A stretch of 64,000 nucleotides of DNA from Bifidobacterium eulemuris (GTDB lineage Bacteria > Actinomycetota > Actinomycetes > Actinomycetales > Bifidobacteriaceae). The position numbers were made by a program, and so were the translations under genes. The notes under the pieces are model-generated. The model was given only the letters and a program-made list of their open reading frames with translations, was not told the origin of the DNA and ran no database searches. The stretch covers positions 496,001-560,000 of the forward strand of contig NZ_CP062938.1 of assembly GCF_014898155.1 (NCBI RefSeq), read 5' to 3'. Shown here piece after piece: positions 9,236-17,682 of the stretch (positions are counted from its first letter, which is position 1; every line of letters starts with the position of its first letter).

Positions 9236-10048
9236 ATGTCGCAAAAAGTCGTTTTGGTCACCGGAGCCAGCTCCGGATTTGGCAAAGGCGCGGCAAAAGC
9301 GCTCCTTGACAGAAACTACGTGGTATACGCAAGCTCAAGACGGCTGGACCGTCTGAAAGATCTGGAACAAGAAGGCGCGATCCCCCTTCCCATGGATATC
9401 ACCAACCCAGCCGAAGTCAATGCGGGGATAAGAACGATCATGAGGCAAAGCGGACGTATCGACGCGCTCGTGAACAGCGCCGGATACGGCGGATATGGGG
9501 CGATGGAAGACGTGCCATTGGAGGAAGCCCGCAAACAGTTCGACGTGAACGTGTTCGGCCTCGCCATGGTCACGAAAGCCGTATTGCCCCATATGAGGGA
9601 AAACGGCGGCAACATCGTCAACCTATCCTCAGGAGCGGGTTTTTCGACGTTCCCCATGGGCGGCTGGTATTCCGCATCCAAACATGCGGTGGAAGCCCTT
9701 AGTGATGCTTTGCGATGCGAAGTGGAACGGTTCGGCATCCACGTCTCCTTAATCGAGCCGGGCTCCGTCAAGACGGAATTCATGGACGTAGCGATGAGGC
9801 ACTTCAACGCATTGAAACACGGTGAGGCATATCAGGAACAAGCGCTGAAATTCAAAGACAGTTTTATCCGAAGCTACGAGAACGCCCCCACTCCCGAAGT
9901 GGTGGTAGAGGCAATAGTGAAGGCGGTGACCAGCGATAGGCCGAAAACAAGATACAAGGTGGCCGGCGCGAGCCTGTTGTCTTTTATGAAGAAGACGCTC
10001 CCCGATAAGGCATTTGACGCGATAGGTTCCATCGCCATGGGCCAATAG
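9236..10048 (+). CDS. Short-chain dehydrogenase/reductase (classical SDR)
   Basis: 270 residues from the ATG at 9236, preceded by GAAAGGAAT; the upstream in-frame start at 9185 gives non-conserved residues. The NAD(P)-binding motif TGASSGFGKG is at residues 9-18. NSAGYGG replaces the usual NAG motif. The catalytic serine is in NLSSGAG and the active-site pair in YSASK (Tyr and Lys). It probably reduces or oxidises a carbonyl/alcohol substrate that is also handled by the preceding cupin fusion. The 90-base spacing makes co-transcription likely. Confidence 0.9.
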   Translation: MSQKVVLVTGASSGFGKGAAKALLDRNYVVYASSRRLDRLKDLEQEGAIPLPMDITNPAEVNAGIRTIMRQSGRIDALVNSAGYGGYGAMEDVPLEEARKQFDVNVFGLAMVTKAVLPHMRENGGNIVNLSSGAGFSTFPMGGWYSASKHAVEALSDALRCEVERFGIHVSLIEPGSVKTEFMDVAMRHFNALKHGEAYQEQALKFKDSFIRSYENAPTPEVVVEAIVKAVTSDRPKTRYKVAGASLLSFMKKTLPDKAFDAIGSIAMGQ

Positions 10049-10107
10049 TATGTTCTGCGCCTGCCGGTGCTAGGCTTGGGCTCGGAACGCAAGGAGGTCT
10101 GATCGTT

Positions 10108-10899
10108 ATGGGGGAGATCGTCAGCCGTATCGTATTCATTGGGTGTATGGTGTTGGCGCTGGCGTGTGTCGTCTACGCCATGGCCGTGCTCGGCACGAAT
10201 TCCGGCACCGGCTTCTGGATGGCCTGGCTGGCGTTCGCCGTGTTCTTCGCGTTGTTGGGGTTCAGTTTTCCGTTCCATTGGTGGGCGATGATGCCGAAGC
10301 TCGCGCGCAATGCGATCGTCGCGGTGCTGGTTGTGGGCGCATTGTGCTTCGGCGTGGTGGAGGCGCGCATCATCGCCGCGATGAATACCACCGCCGCTGA
10401 CGGACTCGACTATGTGATCGTATTGGGTGCACAGGTGCGCGAAAGCGGACCCAGCCGCGTGCTCAGGTACCGACTGGACACGGCGATCGACTATCTGAAC
10501 GACAATCCTCAGGCCATATGCGTCGTCTCCGGCGGGCAGGGCGCCAACGAACCGTTCCCCGAAGCGCAGGGCATGGCGGAATATCTCGAGGAACACGGCA
10601 TCAGCGGCGAGCGCATCCTTGAGGAGAGCGAATCCACCACCACCGAGGAGAACATCCGATACAGCCTCAAACTGATAGATGAAGCGTCGGCTGACGGGGC
10701 TCCAGGCCCGGCGGATGCCTCCGTGGGGCTGGTCACCAATAATTTCCATATGTTCCGCGCGCTGCAGATCGCGCACGCCCAAGGACTGCCGCAGGCGCAG
10801 GGATTGCCGGCCGGTTCCCCTCCCGACATGCTGGTCAACAACATGGTGCGCGAGTTCTTCGCCGAGATCAAATTCCTTCTGCGCTCATTGGCCGGCTGA
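10108..10899 (+). CDS. YdcF-like membrane protein (DUF218)
   Basis: 263 residues with AAGGAGGT upstream of the ATG at 10108. Three hydrophobic segments occupy residues 5-90. A DUF218 domain follows: DYVIVLGAQVRESGPSRVLRYRL, VVSGGQGANEPFPEA and LVTNNFHMFRAL are the three family blocks. Proteins of this family (SanA/YdcF) are linked to envelope integrity or bind S-adenosylmethionine; the reaction is not established. The gene runs convergently into the peptide deformylase gene. Confidence 0.85.
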   Translation: MGEIVSRIVFIGCMVLALACVVYAMAVLGTNSGTGFWMAWLAFAVFFALLGFSFPFHWWAMMPKLARNAIVAVLVVGALCFGVVEARIIAAMNTTAADGLDYVIVLGAQVRESGPSRVLRYRLDTAIDYLNDNPQAICVVSGGQGANEPFPEAQGMAEYLEEHGISGERILEESESTTTEENIRYSLKLIDEASADGAPGPADASVGLVTNNFHMFRALQIAHAQGLPQAQGLPAGSPPDMLVNNMVREFFAEIKFLLRSLAG

Positions 10900-10924
10900 C
10901 GGCCCGCTTCGCCGCCCCGCGGAT

Positions 10925-11344
10925 TCAGATGACGATGCCGTTGCAGTGGTCGACCTCGTGTTGGATGATCTGCGCGGTCCAACCGGTGAAGGTGGCGTGG
11001 CGCGCACGCAGGCGACGGTCCTGATAGTCGACTTCGATGCGGTGGTAGCGTAGTGTGCGGCGTTCGCCGTCCAGAGACAGGCAGCCTTCCTCGGTGTCGA
11101 ACGCGCCGTCGCAGGCGGTAATCACCGGATTGAACATCACGCTGATGCGCCCGTCCATCTCCTCATCCACGAACGCGATGATCCGCTTGTCCACTCCGAT
11201 CATATTCGCCGCCATGCCGACGCAGCGCGACCGGTTGGCCTCCAGCGTATCCACCAGATCCCGCGCCACGGACTCATCGCCGGGACCGGCCTCGGCGCAC
11301 GGCATGCGCAGGAACGAACGGGAGGTCATAATCGGGCGCTGCAT
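10925..11344 (-). CDS. def: Short peptide deformylase-like protein
   Basis: 139 residues from the ATG at 11344, preceded by AAGGAGT. All three deformylase motifs are present: CVGMAANMIGV (motif 1, with N where the usual Gln sits), EEGCLSL (motif 2, metal Cys) and QHEVDH (motif 3, HExxH-type metal histidines and catalytic Glu). It removes the N-formyl group from new proteins. It is shorter than the usual 160-220 residues and has Asn instead of Gln in motif 1. It is therefore probably the second, divergent deformylase that many actinobacteria carry rather than the housekeeping one. Confidence 0.85.
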   Translation of the reverse strand: MQRPIMTSRSFLRMPCAEAGPGDESVARDLVDTLEANRSRCVGMAANMIGVDKRIIAFVDEEMDGRISVMFNPVITACDGAFDTEEGCLSLDGERRTLRYHRIEVDYQDRRLRARHATFTGWTAQIIQHEVDHCNGIVI

Positions 11345-11489
11345 CACCACTCCTTGCCTTGACGACGGTCACGAATCAGCCGTACGAAACGGCACCGTCC
11401 CATGCTATCCCACCAAATGATGGAATGGCATCCCACGCCTCCGAACAATGAGGCATTGTAGGATCTCCCGCCGCGGTGTCTGGGGCAAA

Positions 11490-12122
11490 TCAGGAACGGG
11501 GAACCAGCGTTTTCTTCGCAAGCTCCAGCACCACATCCGCGCCTTTGACGACCTGACTGCTATGCGTGACGACGATCACGCATTTGTTCTCCTCGTGCGC
11601 GCGCTTCTGAAGGATGGAGATGATCTCCGCCGCCATCTGCTCGTCCAGATTTCCGGTCGGCTCGTCCCCCAGGATCACCGGCGTATCGGCCGCCATCGCC
11701 CGCGCGATGGCCACTCGCTGCTGCTGGCCGCCGGATAATTGCATCACGTTCCGCTTGGCCTCTTCCGCGCTGATTCCCAGCTTTTCCAGAACCTCGACTC
11801 CGGCTTTGGGCTGCACCAGACGCACGTTCTCCAACGCCGTCAGATAATCGATCAGATTGTAGCTTTGGAAAACCAAGGACACGTGCTCTCTGCGATGCCG
11901 CTCGAATCCGCCCTGCGCGATGTCCTCTCCGCGGAACAGCACCTTTCCGGTGGTCGGTTCATCAAGTCCCGCAAGAAGCGACAGAAGCGTCGACTTTCCC
12001 GCGCCGGACTTTCCGACGATCGCATAGAATTTCCCCGGCTCAAAGGTCTGCGTCACATTGTTCAGAACCTGTTTCCCACCTTCGTTGTGGTAGCTGTATC
12101 CCACTTGCCGTAACTGCAACAT
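11490..12122 (-). CDS. ABC transporter ATP-binding protein (MacB/BceA type)
   Basis: 210 residues. Walker [10 protein letters not shown] (about residues 38-46), Q-loop VFQSYNLID, signature LSGGQQQR, Walker B VILGDEP and the H-loop THS are all intact. The length and order match the small ATPases that pair with FtsX-like permeases (LolD/MacB/BceA). It is the last gene of the locus and starts 12 bases after the stop of the short permease. With the two permeases it would form an exporter or mechanotransmission complex, probably for peptide defence or signalling. Confidence 0.92.
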   Translation of the reverse strand: MLQLRQVGYSYHNEGGKQVLNNVTQTFEPGKFYAIVGKSGAGKSTLLSLLAGLDEPTTGKVLFRGEDIAQGGFERHRREHVSLVFQSYNLIDYLTALENVRLVQPKAGVEVLEKLGISAEEAKRNVMQLSGGQQQRVAIARAMAADTPVILGDEPTGNLDEQMAAEIISILQKRAHEENKCVIVVTHSSQVVKGADVVLELAKKTLVPRS

Positions 12123-12134
12123 GTTGCCATCCTC

Positions 12135-12734
12135 CTAATCGATTTGCGTCAAGATCGTTTTCGCGTTTTTGGTCATGATTCCCAGAGCGGACACGACGAG
12201 GGACACCAACACCGTCCCGAGCCAAATGCCGATCGCTTCCAGAAAACATATCGGGTGAATTCCATAGCCCAACAGTTTCAACAGGCCCACGCTCACGATC
12301 AATGCCGGGAGAAGCGCCATCCCCATCAGATAGAGCATTTCCACCGCAAGCTGCGCCACGATTCGGCCTTTTCCTCTTCCTATCGAAATGAGAATGCCGA
12401 TCTCATACTTTCTCTCTCGAATTCGGAAAAACAACAGACACGACACGACGACGACGCTCATGACGACCAGAACCAACACCATGATCTGGAGGAGGGACTG
12501 CATCGTACTGCTCGCCTCTTCCACGGCCTTGACCGTCTCGACTTGCGTCATGTCCACTTGAGTCGAAAAGCGCTGCACACCTTGCCCGGCTTCCAGCCGA
12601 CTGCTGGACTCCTCATGCCGCATGGTCAGAACCGCGCTGAGCAAAACCATGATCGTGACCAGTATCGCCGCCACGACTACGGTTTTCTCCCGTTTCCTGG
12701 CAACATAGCACCAGGCTTGCCTCCATACCGTCAT
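12135..12734 (-). CDS. Short FtsX-like ABC permease lacking the large extracellular domain
   Basis: 199 residues. One N-terminal membrane segment (REKTVVVAAILVTIMVLL) and three C-terminal ones are present, with the cytoplasmic coupling motif RERKYEIGILISIGRGKG between segments 2 and 3. The neighbouring full-length permease has about 240 residues between its first and second membrane segments; here only about 45 remain. The rest is intact with a good AAGGAGA site, so this looks like an internal in-frame reduction, not decay. The short form may pair with the full permease as an asymmetric heterodimer on one ATPase. Confidence 0.8.
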   Translation of the reverse strand: MTVWRQAWCYVARKREKTVVVAAILVTIMVLLSAVLTMRHEESSSRLEAGQGVQRFSTQVDMTQVETVKAVEEASSTMQSLLQIMVLVLVVMSVVVVSCLLFFRIRERKYEIGILISIGRGKGRIVAQLAVEMLYLMGMALLPALIVSVGLLKLLGYGIHPICFLEAIGIWLGTVLVSLVVSALGIMTKNAKTILTQID

Positions 12735-12777
12735 ACACTTGTCTCCTTGCTGTATTCCGATATGAACGCTAACTTGC

Positions 12778-12799
12778 GTATATGAAACCTATATGAAAT
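12778..12799 (-). promoter_or_regulatory. Direct-repeat operator, copy 1
   Basis: On the minus strand this reads ATTTCATATAG followed directly by GTTTCATATAC: two 11-bp repeats one helical turn apart. It lies 44 bases upstream of the short permease start and overlaps the last codons of the kinase gene. It is 19/22 identical to the copy at 16131-16152. Tandem repeats of this period are the usual binding site of OmpR-family regulators, so the local response regulator is the likely binder. Confidence 0.7.
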
Positions 12800-13952
12800 T
12801 CCGAACCGTTTTTAAATTCATCTGAAAACACATGCCGTCCTCTTCCGCTTGGAAGGTATAGGGGATCTCCGAGAGCCTCAATCCTTCCCTCACCACATAG
12901 AGTCCGAGACCGTTCCCCTCCGCATGCGTATGCCTCGAATATTCCGGTCGGTAAAAGGCCTCAAAGATCTGTTCCAGCTCCTCCTCCTGAAGCGGCACGC
13001 AGGAATTGCGGATCCGCAGGACATTCTCCTCCAACGCGATCTCCACGCGTCCGCCATCGTCGCAGTATTTCACCGCATTGTCGATGAGATTTCCAAGTAT
13101 ACAGTCGGCGAGCGTCTCATTCATGGTGACGTCATAGCGTTCCGGAAGCTTAAGTTCCACCTCAAGCCCTTTCCGCTGGATCCGCATTTCCTGCTCCTTC
13201 ACCATGGAATGGAGCTTGCCCGTAATGGAAACGCGGCTCGTCTCCTGATAAATCTCCGACATTCTGGAGGTATCAAGGATCTCCTTCACCATGTCGGTAA
13301 GCTGATCCACCTGCTTGATCGCCTCTTCCAAGTACTTATCCCGATCCTGATATTTCCCCACGCCCAAAAGCATGTTTTCCAGAAGAATCCGTTGCGCCGC
13401 CAGCGGCGTCTTCAAATCGTGGGATGCGCTGCGGAGGAAATTCACCTTCATCTCCCTTGTTTCCTCCATCATGGCCAGCACCGGTCGGGTCACCTTTCTG
13501 GAATACAGCCATGAGAACGCGAACGATATCGCCAGCGACAGCAGAACCGTCACAGGAAGCACAAGACGCGTGATCCGCCCCGCCTCCTTCACCGGCGCGG
13601 TGCTTTCCATAACCTGGAACCGCACGGCTGTTCCGTCCGTCAGCTCTTCTTCCCCATGCGCGGTCAGGATCGTCTCGACCTCTCCGCTCCCCTGCACGGA
13701 CAGCTCTTCTCCGGAGTCCAGAAAATCCAGAACGGCGATTGTCCCCTCCTGAAAGGACACCGTCTCACCATCGAATTCCGCAAGCACGCCCAGCTGGTTC
13801 CTCTTCGCATAGGTCCGGAGGAATTCCTCGCCCGACTCCCGGTCGCTTGTCCGCAGCATCTCCCCTATGACCGCCACATCGCGGTCCAGTCCCGTCCGTA
13901 TCTGCTGCGTGTAAAAGACCGGAAACAGGACGTAAAAAGCCAGATGCACCAC
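12789..13952 (-). CDS. Sensor histidine kinase
   Basis: 387 residues from the GTG at 13952, but the real N terminus is probably upstream. The open frame continues to 14048 and encodes KSSEKKYKDLFRK, then a membrane segment that the 13952 start would cut in half. No ATG/GTG/TTG is found there; an ATA at 14036, six bases after AGGGAG, is the best placed codon. After an extracellular domain and second membrane segment (VLPVTVLLSLAISFAFSWLY), the H-box is RSASHDLKTPL, the N-box GNLIDNAVKYCDD and the G-box GNGLGLYVV. It is expected to phosphorylate the adjacent regulator. Confidence 0.88.
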   Translation of the reverse strand: MVHLAFYVLFPVFYTQQIRTGLDRDVAVIGEMLRTSDRESGEEFLRTYAKRNQLGVLAEFDGETVSFQEGTIAVLDFLDSGEELSVQGSGEVETILTAHGEEELTDGTAVRFQVMESTAPVKEAGRITRLVLPVTVLLSLAISFAFSWLYSRKVTRPVLAMMEETREMKVNFLRSASHDLKTPLAAQRILLENMLLGVGKYQDRDKYLEEAIKQVDQLTDMVKEILDTSRMSEIYQETSRVSITGKLHSMVKEQEMRIQRKGLEVELKLPERYDVTMNETLADCILGNLIDNAVKYCDDGGRVEIALEENVLRIRNSCVPLQEEELEQIFEAFYRPEYSRHTHAEGNGLGLYVVREGLRLSEIPYTFQAEEDGMCFQMNLKTVRNFI

Positions 13953-14022
13953 CGCGATGATGCATCCGAACAGAAGCAGAACCCAAAGAAATGTTTTTCG
14001 AAACAGATCCTTGTACTTTTTC

Positions 14023-14670
14023 TCACTGGATTTTATATCCGACTCCCTTCACTGTCGTAATGCATTCCAGATGCAGTTTTTTCCTCAAATTTTTGATATA
14101 GACATCGATCACTCTGTCGAACGGCGCCTCCTCCACGTCCCACAGCTGATCCAACATCTGTTGTCTGCTCAGCACCTGCCCTTTATGCTCCACCAGATAT
14201 TTCAGCAGGCGGATCTCCTTCGGCTTCAGATCCGCCTCCTCACCCTGATACCAGGCTTGGAATCCGTCGAAATCGACTTTCGCCTCTCCGCATGTCCACA
14301 CGGATTCGGATTTGCCGCTTCTGCGAAGCAGCGCCTCCACTCGTTTCTTCAAAATAAGCAGGGAAAACGGCTTGCTGATAAAGTCATCCGCCAAAGCGTC
14401 GAAACTCACCACCTGGGTTTTCTCATCACTCATCGCCGTCAGGACCAGCACCGGCAAGCGGCTTGTTTTTCGAATCTCCTTCAGCATGGCGAGCCCGCCC
14501 ATTCTCGGCATCATGATGTCGAGGATCACGAGATCCGGCTGGAATTTGCGAAAAACCTCCAGTCCTTCCATGCCGTCCGAGGCTTCCGCCACCTCATAGT
14601 CCTGGCTTTGCAGAAATTCGCTGATTCCCTCTCTAATCGGCGCCTCGTCTTCCACGACCAATATTCTCAT
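14023..14670 (-). CDS. OmpR/PhoB-family response regulator
   Basis: 215 residues from the ATG at 14670 (MRILVVEDE). The receiver domain has acidic residues E7/D8, phospho-acceptor D51 (VILDIMMPRMGG), a Thr in LVLTAMS and Lys in FISKPFS. The C-terminal winged helix ends with the typical VIDVYIKNLRKKL and TVKGVGYKI strands. The gene lies 17 bases after the full-length permease and its end overlaps the likely true start of the kinase gene. The 22-bp repeats before both permeases are probably its targets. Confidence 0.94.
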   Translation of the reverse strand: MRILVVEDEAPIREGISEFLQSQDYEVAEASDGMEGLEVFRKFQPDLVILDIMMPRMGGLAMLKEIRKTSRLPVLVLTAMSDEKTQVVSFDALADDFISKPFSLLILKKRVEALLRRSGKSESVWTCGEAKVDFDGFQAWYQGEEADLKPKEIRLLKYLVEHKGQVLSRQQMLDQLWDVEEAPFDRVIDVYIKNLRKKLHLECITTVKGVGYKIQ

Positions 14671-14687
14671 TCCGCGCTGCACCTCTC

Positions 14688-16052
14688 TCAACTCATCTGC
14701 GTCAGAATCTCTTTCGGCTGCTTTCTTAGGATCGGTATGACGGAGACGGCGACCGCCACCATAATCACGACCAGACCGATCGCGAAGAGAGCGACAACCT
14801 CCTCGTTTCCGATCATAACGTCAAGATGGTCTATCGTCTGCGCCGTGGCGGCCGATTCCAGATCCGCTCCCAGCATACCGCCAAGTCCGTTATTCAAATT
14901 GGCCACACTTTCCTGGGATACCCGTTCCAGGAAAAACGCTCCGATCGACTTTGCGATCGCCTGCCCGCCGAAGTAGGACAGTCCCAATCCCACCACTCCG
15001 ATGAGCAACGTCTCGCACAACAGCTGTCCTGCGATCTTCCCCTTCGAGATGCCTATGGAGATCAGGATCCCCATCTCCTTCTTCCGCCCCTGCACCCACA
15101 TGACAAGGAAGAAGGACAGCACGACGATTCCGACGATGATGCTCCCGCCCAGCATCAGGCGGATCATCCTGCCCAGCGTCTCGACGGACTCGCCGAGAGC
15201 CACATAATCGCTTCCGTTTTGCGTCAGTTCATAGGACTTCCAATCCACGTCCAGCTTTTTCGCCTTGTTCATGATCTCCGGTGTGGCGGAAACGCTCGAT
15301 GTATAGAAGGTCGCGTCCTGATAGATCTCCTCGCCCTCCTCATACGCATACAGCTGTTTGACGGTATCGAGATCGCTGAACACGGTGTTCTCGCACATCT
15401 CCTCCCGCATGGTCGGCGCTATCGGATTGGTTCCCGAGAACAGTCCGACGATCTCCACGTCCACCGACTGTCCGGACTGGTTGTCGTTCTCCTGATCATA
15501 TGCGCTGGGCGACAAGGTCAGCACGTCGCCGATATTCAACCCGTTTTGTTTGGCGAAGGTTTCGTGCACCAGCATCTTATTGCGGTCCCCTTCGCGCAGA
15601 TGCCGCCCCTGTTCCAGCTTGAGAACGCCTCCCGTGAAATTCTTGTCCAGGGAGGAATCGTTTTCCCCGGTGAAGGCCAGCACCCGTTCGTATTCCTGTG
15701 ACTCCGACCAGCCCGTCGCTCCGGAAAGCGGGACCAGCTTCGCGTTCTCCATGTCGGCGATGCCGTTCATCCGCTTCAGGCACTTCGTGACGCCCTCCAC
15801 CTCGCAGATCGCGTCAATCGCCTGCGCCGGCACGGTGCCCTCGCCCCGGCTTGTGCCCAAGTTGTATTGCAGATTGTTGGAAATCGTGAAGCCCGAGCCG
15901 ATCCGTTCCAGCATCTGCTCCTCCGAAACCGCCGCCGCCTTTTGAATGGCCAACGCGCTGATCAGCGACGTTCCCATCACGAACAGCACCAGAAGCAGAA
16001 CCAACGTCTTGATCCTCTTCCTCGTTATATACAGCCACGCTCGTTTCACCAT
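14688..16052 (-). CDS. FtsX-like ABC transporter permease (MacB/BceB-like)
   Basis: 454 residues from the ATG at 16052, which has AAGGAGT upstream; the longer open frame to 16109 is not conserved in character. Membrane segment 1 is at residues 13-35 (RIKTLVLLLVLFVMGTSLISAL). A large extracellular domain of about 240 residues follows, then three membrane segments with the coupling motif GRKKEMGILISIGISKG. It forms the membrane part of an ABC exporter with the ATPase at the far end of the locus. The large outer domain probably senses or binds a peptide ligand. Confidence 0.88.
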   Translation of the reverse strand: MVKRAWLYITRKRIKTLVLLLVLFVMGTSLISALAIQKAAAVSEEQMLERIGSGFTISNNLQYNLGTSRGEGTVPAQAIDAICEVEGVTKCLKRMNGIADMENAKLVPLSGATGWSESQEYERVLAFTGENDSSLDKNFTGGVLKLEQGRHLREGDRNKMLVHETFAKQNGLNIGDVLTLSPSAYDQENDNQSGQSVDVEIVGLFSGTNPIAPTMREEMCENTVFSDLDTVKQLYAYEEGEEIYQDATFYTSSVSATPEIMNKAKKLDVDWKSYELTQNGSDYVALGESVETLGRMIRLMLGGSIIVGIVVLSFFLVMWVQGRKKEMGILISIGISKGKIAGQLLCETLLIGVVGLGLSYFGGQAIAKSIGAFFLERVSQESVANLNNGLGGMLGADLESAATAQTIDHLDVMIGNEEVVALFAIGLVVIMVAVAVSVIPILRKQPKEILTQMS

Positions 16053-16130
16053 TGCCGCACTCCTTATACGCGTCCTTCTGCGGCATATCTCAACCTGATA
16101 TCCGCACACACTGCACGCAGGCTATCCCGG

Positions 16131-16152
16131 CAATATGAAACGTATATGAAAT
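16131..16152 (-). promoter_or_regulatory. Direct-repeat operator, copy 2
   Basis: On the minus strand: ATTTCATATAC then GTTTCATATTG, two 11-bp repeats, 79 bases upstream of the full permease start. It matches the copy at 12778-12799 at 19 of 22 positions. The same factor should therefore control both transcripts of the locus. Confidence 0.7.
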
Positions 16153-16222
16153 ACCAGCGGCGTTTTCTCCCGACTTGATTCCCGTTCCCGACCGCGCGTT
16201 TGTTCCAATTAAGACAACCCCA

Positions 16223-17521
16223 CTACAGCCAGTTGTCCACACATCCGATCGTCCACAGCGGAACGTTCCTCATCCATCCCTCGTCACGGAAACCAGCGAG
16301 GCTAAACCTGCGGCATCGCATATCCTCATACTTTTTGGCAAAAGCGCGAAGGCTCTTGGAATGGAGGTTTTCCTCGGCCTTGACCTCGATGGGATACACG
16401 GCACCATCGGACTGAGTCAGGAAGTCAATCTCACCGCTCGAGTTTTCTGCCGACCAGTAAAACACTCTGAGGCCCAACGCCACGAGCTGCTGGCACACGT
16501 ACTGCTCCGTCAAGGCGCCTTTGAACTCCGTGTAGACCCGATCACCTTCGAGCACCGTCTCGGGCGCAAGACCACTCATCGCTCCCAGAAGTCCCACATC
16601 GACAAGAAACACCTTAAACGCCTTGCTGTCGGTATACGCGGAAAGCGGGAGCCCCGGCTTGTCGACACGAGGAGCCTTGGTGATGAGCCCCGCTTGGGCG
16701 AGCCAGACAAGCACCTCCTCGAAGTCGCTCGCGCGGGCCCCTTTGCGCACTTGTCCGAAGACGAACTTCTTGTTCTCTTGAGAAAGGTGACGCGGGATTG
16801 ACTCCCAGACGAGCATCATACGCGGTAGGAGCCTCGCAGGGACGTGCTTCGCGAAGTCACGTTCATAATCGGCAAGGATCTGGCTCTGCAGAATACGCAC
16901 TTCACGGTAGTCACCGTTTTCCGCGAACACCGAGACCACGCCGGGCATTCCACCGACGACATAGTAGCGTTTGAGAATCTCGGAGATTCGGTCCTTGAAG
17001 GGGTTCATGAGGATGGTGTCCCCCGAGCGCACGAGGTCAACGAAACGCCCCTCCCCCGTCGCTTCCATGAATTCGAGAAGCGTCATGGGGCCAAGATCGA
17101 ACGTATCCACCTTACCCACAGGAAAACCGGTACCCTCGTTCGCGGAAATGCCCAAAAGTGACCCAGCGGCCGCCACGGCATATTCCGGCGCATCCTCGCA
17201 GAAGTACTTGAGCGACGTTATGGCTTTGGGGCACGACTGGATCTCATCGAGGACGATAAGCGTCTTATTCGGCAGAATGTCGACATTAAGCTGGAGTGAA
17301 AGCGACGAGATGATGCGACGCACGTCGAAATCGGGATCGAAATAGCTTCGGGCAAGCGCGTCGTTATCGAGACTCACGTAGGCGACGTTCTCGAAACACT
17401 CCGATCCGAAGCGCTTGAGCAGCCACGTCTTGCCCACCTGACGCGCGCCATTCAGGATAAGGGGTTTCCGGCGCGGACTGTCCTTCCAACCGACAAGCTC
17501 CTGCATAAGGGATCGCTCCAT
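16223..17521 (-). CDS. AAA-family ATPase with DUF4143 domain
   Basis: 432 residues. The P-loop is GARQVGKTWLL (residues 25-35) and the Walker B-like motif is LIVLDEIQSCP. The C-terminal half is the DUF4143 region with a PD-(D/E)xK-like core, GEIDFL...VYPIEVKAEE. These proteins are common in bacteria and archaea and often behave as mobile or defence-linked genes; no reaction is established. The start at 17521 has GAGAGGAG upstream. An 11-bp inverted repeat overlaps its promoter region. It lies between the ABC locus and a second gene of the same broad class. Confidence 0.85.
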   Translation of the reverse strand: MERSLMQELVGWKDSPRRKPLILNGARQVGKTWLLKRFGSECFENVAYVSLDNDALARSYFDPDFDVRRIISSLSLQLNVDILPNKTLIVLDEIQSCPKAITSLKYFCEDAPEYAVAAAGSLLGISANEGTGFPVGKVDTFDLGPMTLLEFMEATGEGRFVDLVRSGDTILMNPFKDRISEILKRYYVVGGMPGVVSVFAENGDYREVRILQSQILADYERDFAKHVPARLLPRMMLVWESIPRHLSQENKKFVFGQVRKGARASDFEEVLVWLAQAGLITKAPRVDKPGLPLSAYTDSKAFKVFLVDVGLLGAMSGLAPETVLEGDRVYTEFKGALTEQYVCQQLVALGLRVFYWSAENSSGEIDFLTQSDGAVYPIEVKAEENLHSKSLRAFAKKYEDMRCRRFSLAGFRDEGWMRNVPLWTIGCVDNWL

Positions 17522-17546
17522 ACCGCACTCCTCTCAATATGAAAAC

Positions 17547-17586
17547 ACGTCCTTATTATAGGAATAAATCACATTAATAAGGACGT
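17547..17586. promoter_or_regulatory. Inverted repeat over the promoter of the upstream-facing ATPase gene
   Basis: Arms ACGTCCTTATT (17547-17557) and AATAAGGACGT (17576-17586), spacer 18 bases. On the minus strand a perfect TATAAT (17555-17560) lies at the inner edge of one arm. The layout suggests an operator controlling the gene that starts at 17521. The -35 element is weak. Confidence 0.55.
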
Positions 17587-17682
17587 ATTTTTGTATTTCT
17601 CCACATTTTTCAGGCGGAGTTCATTTCCGCTTAATGACGGGAATCGACTCCGTCATGGTTGCCCTTCCTCCTAAAAGTCCAC

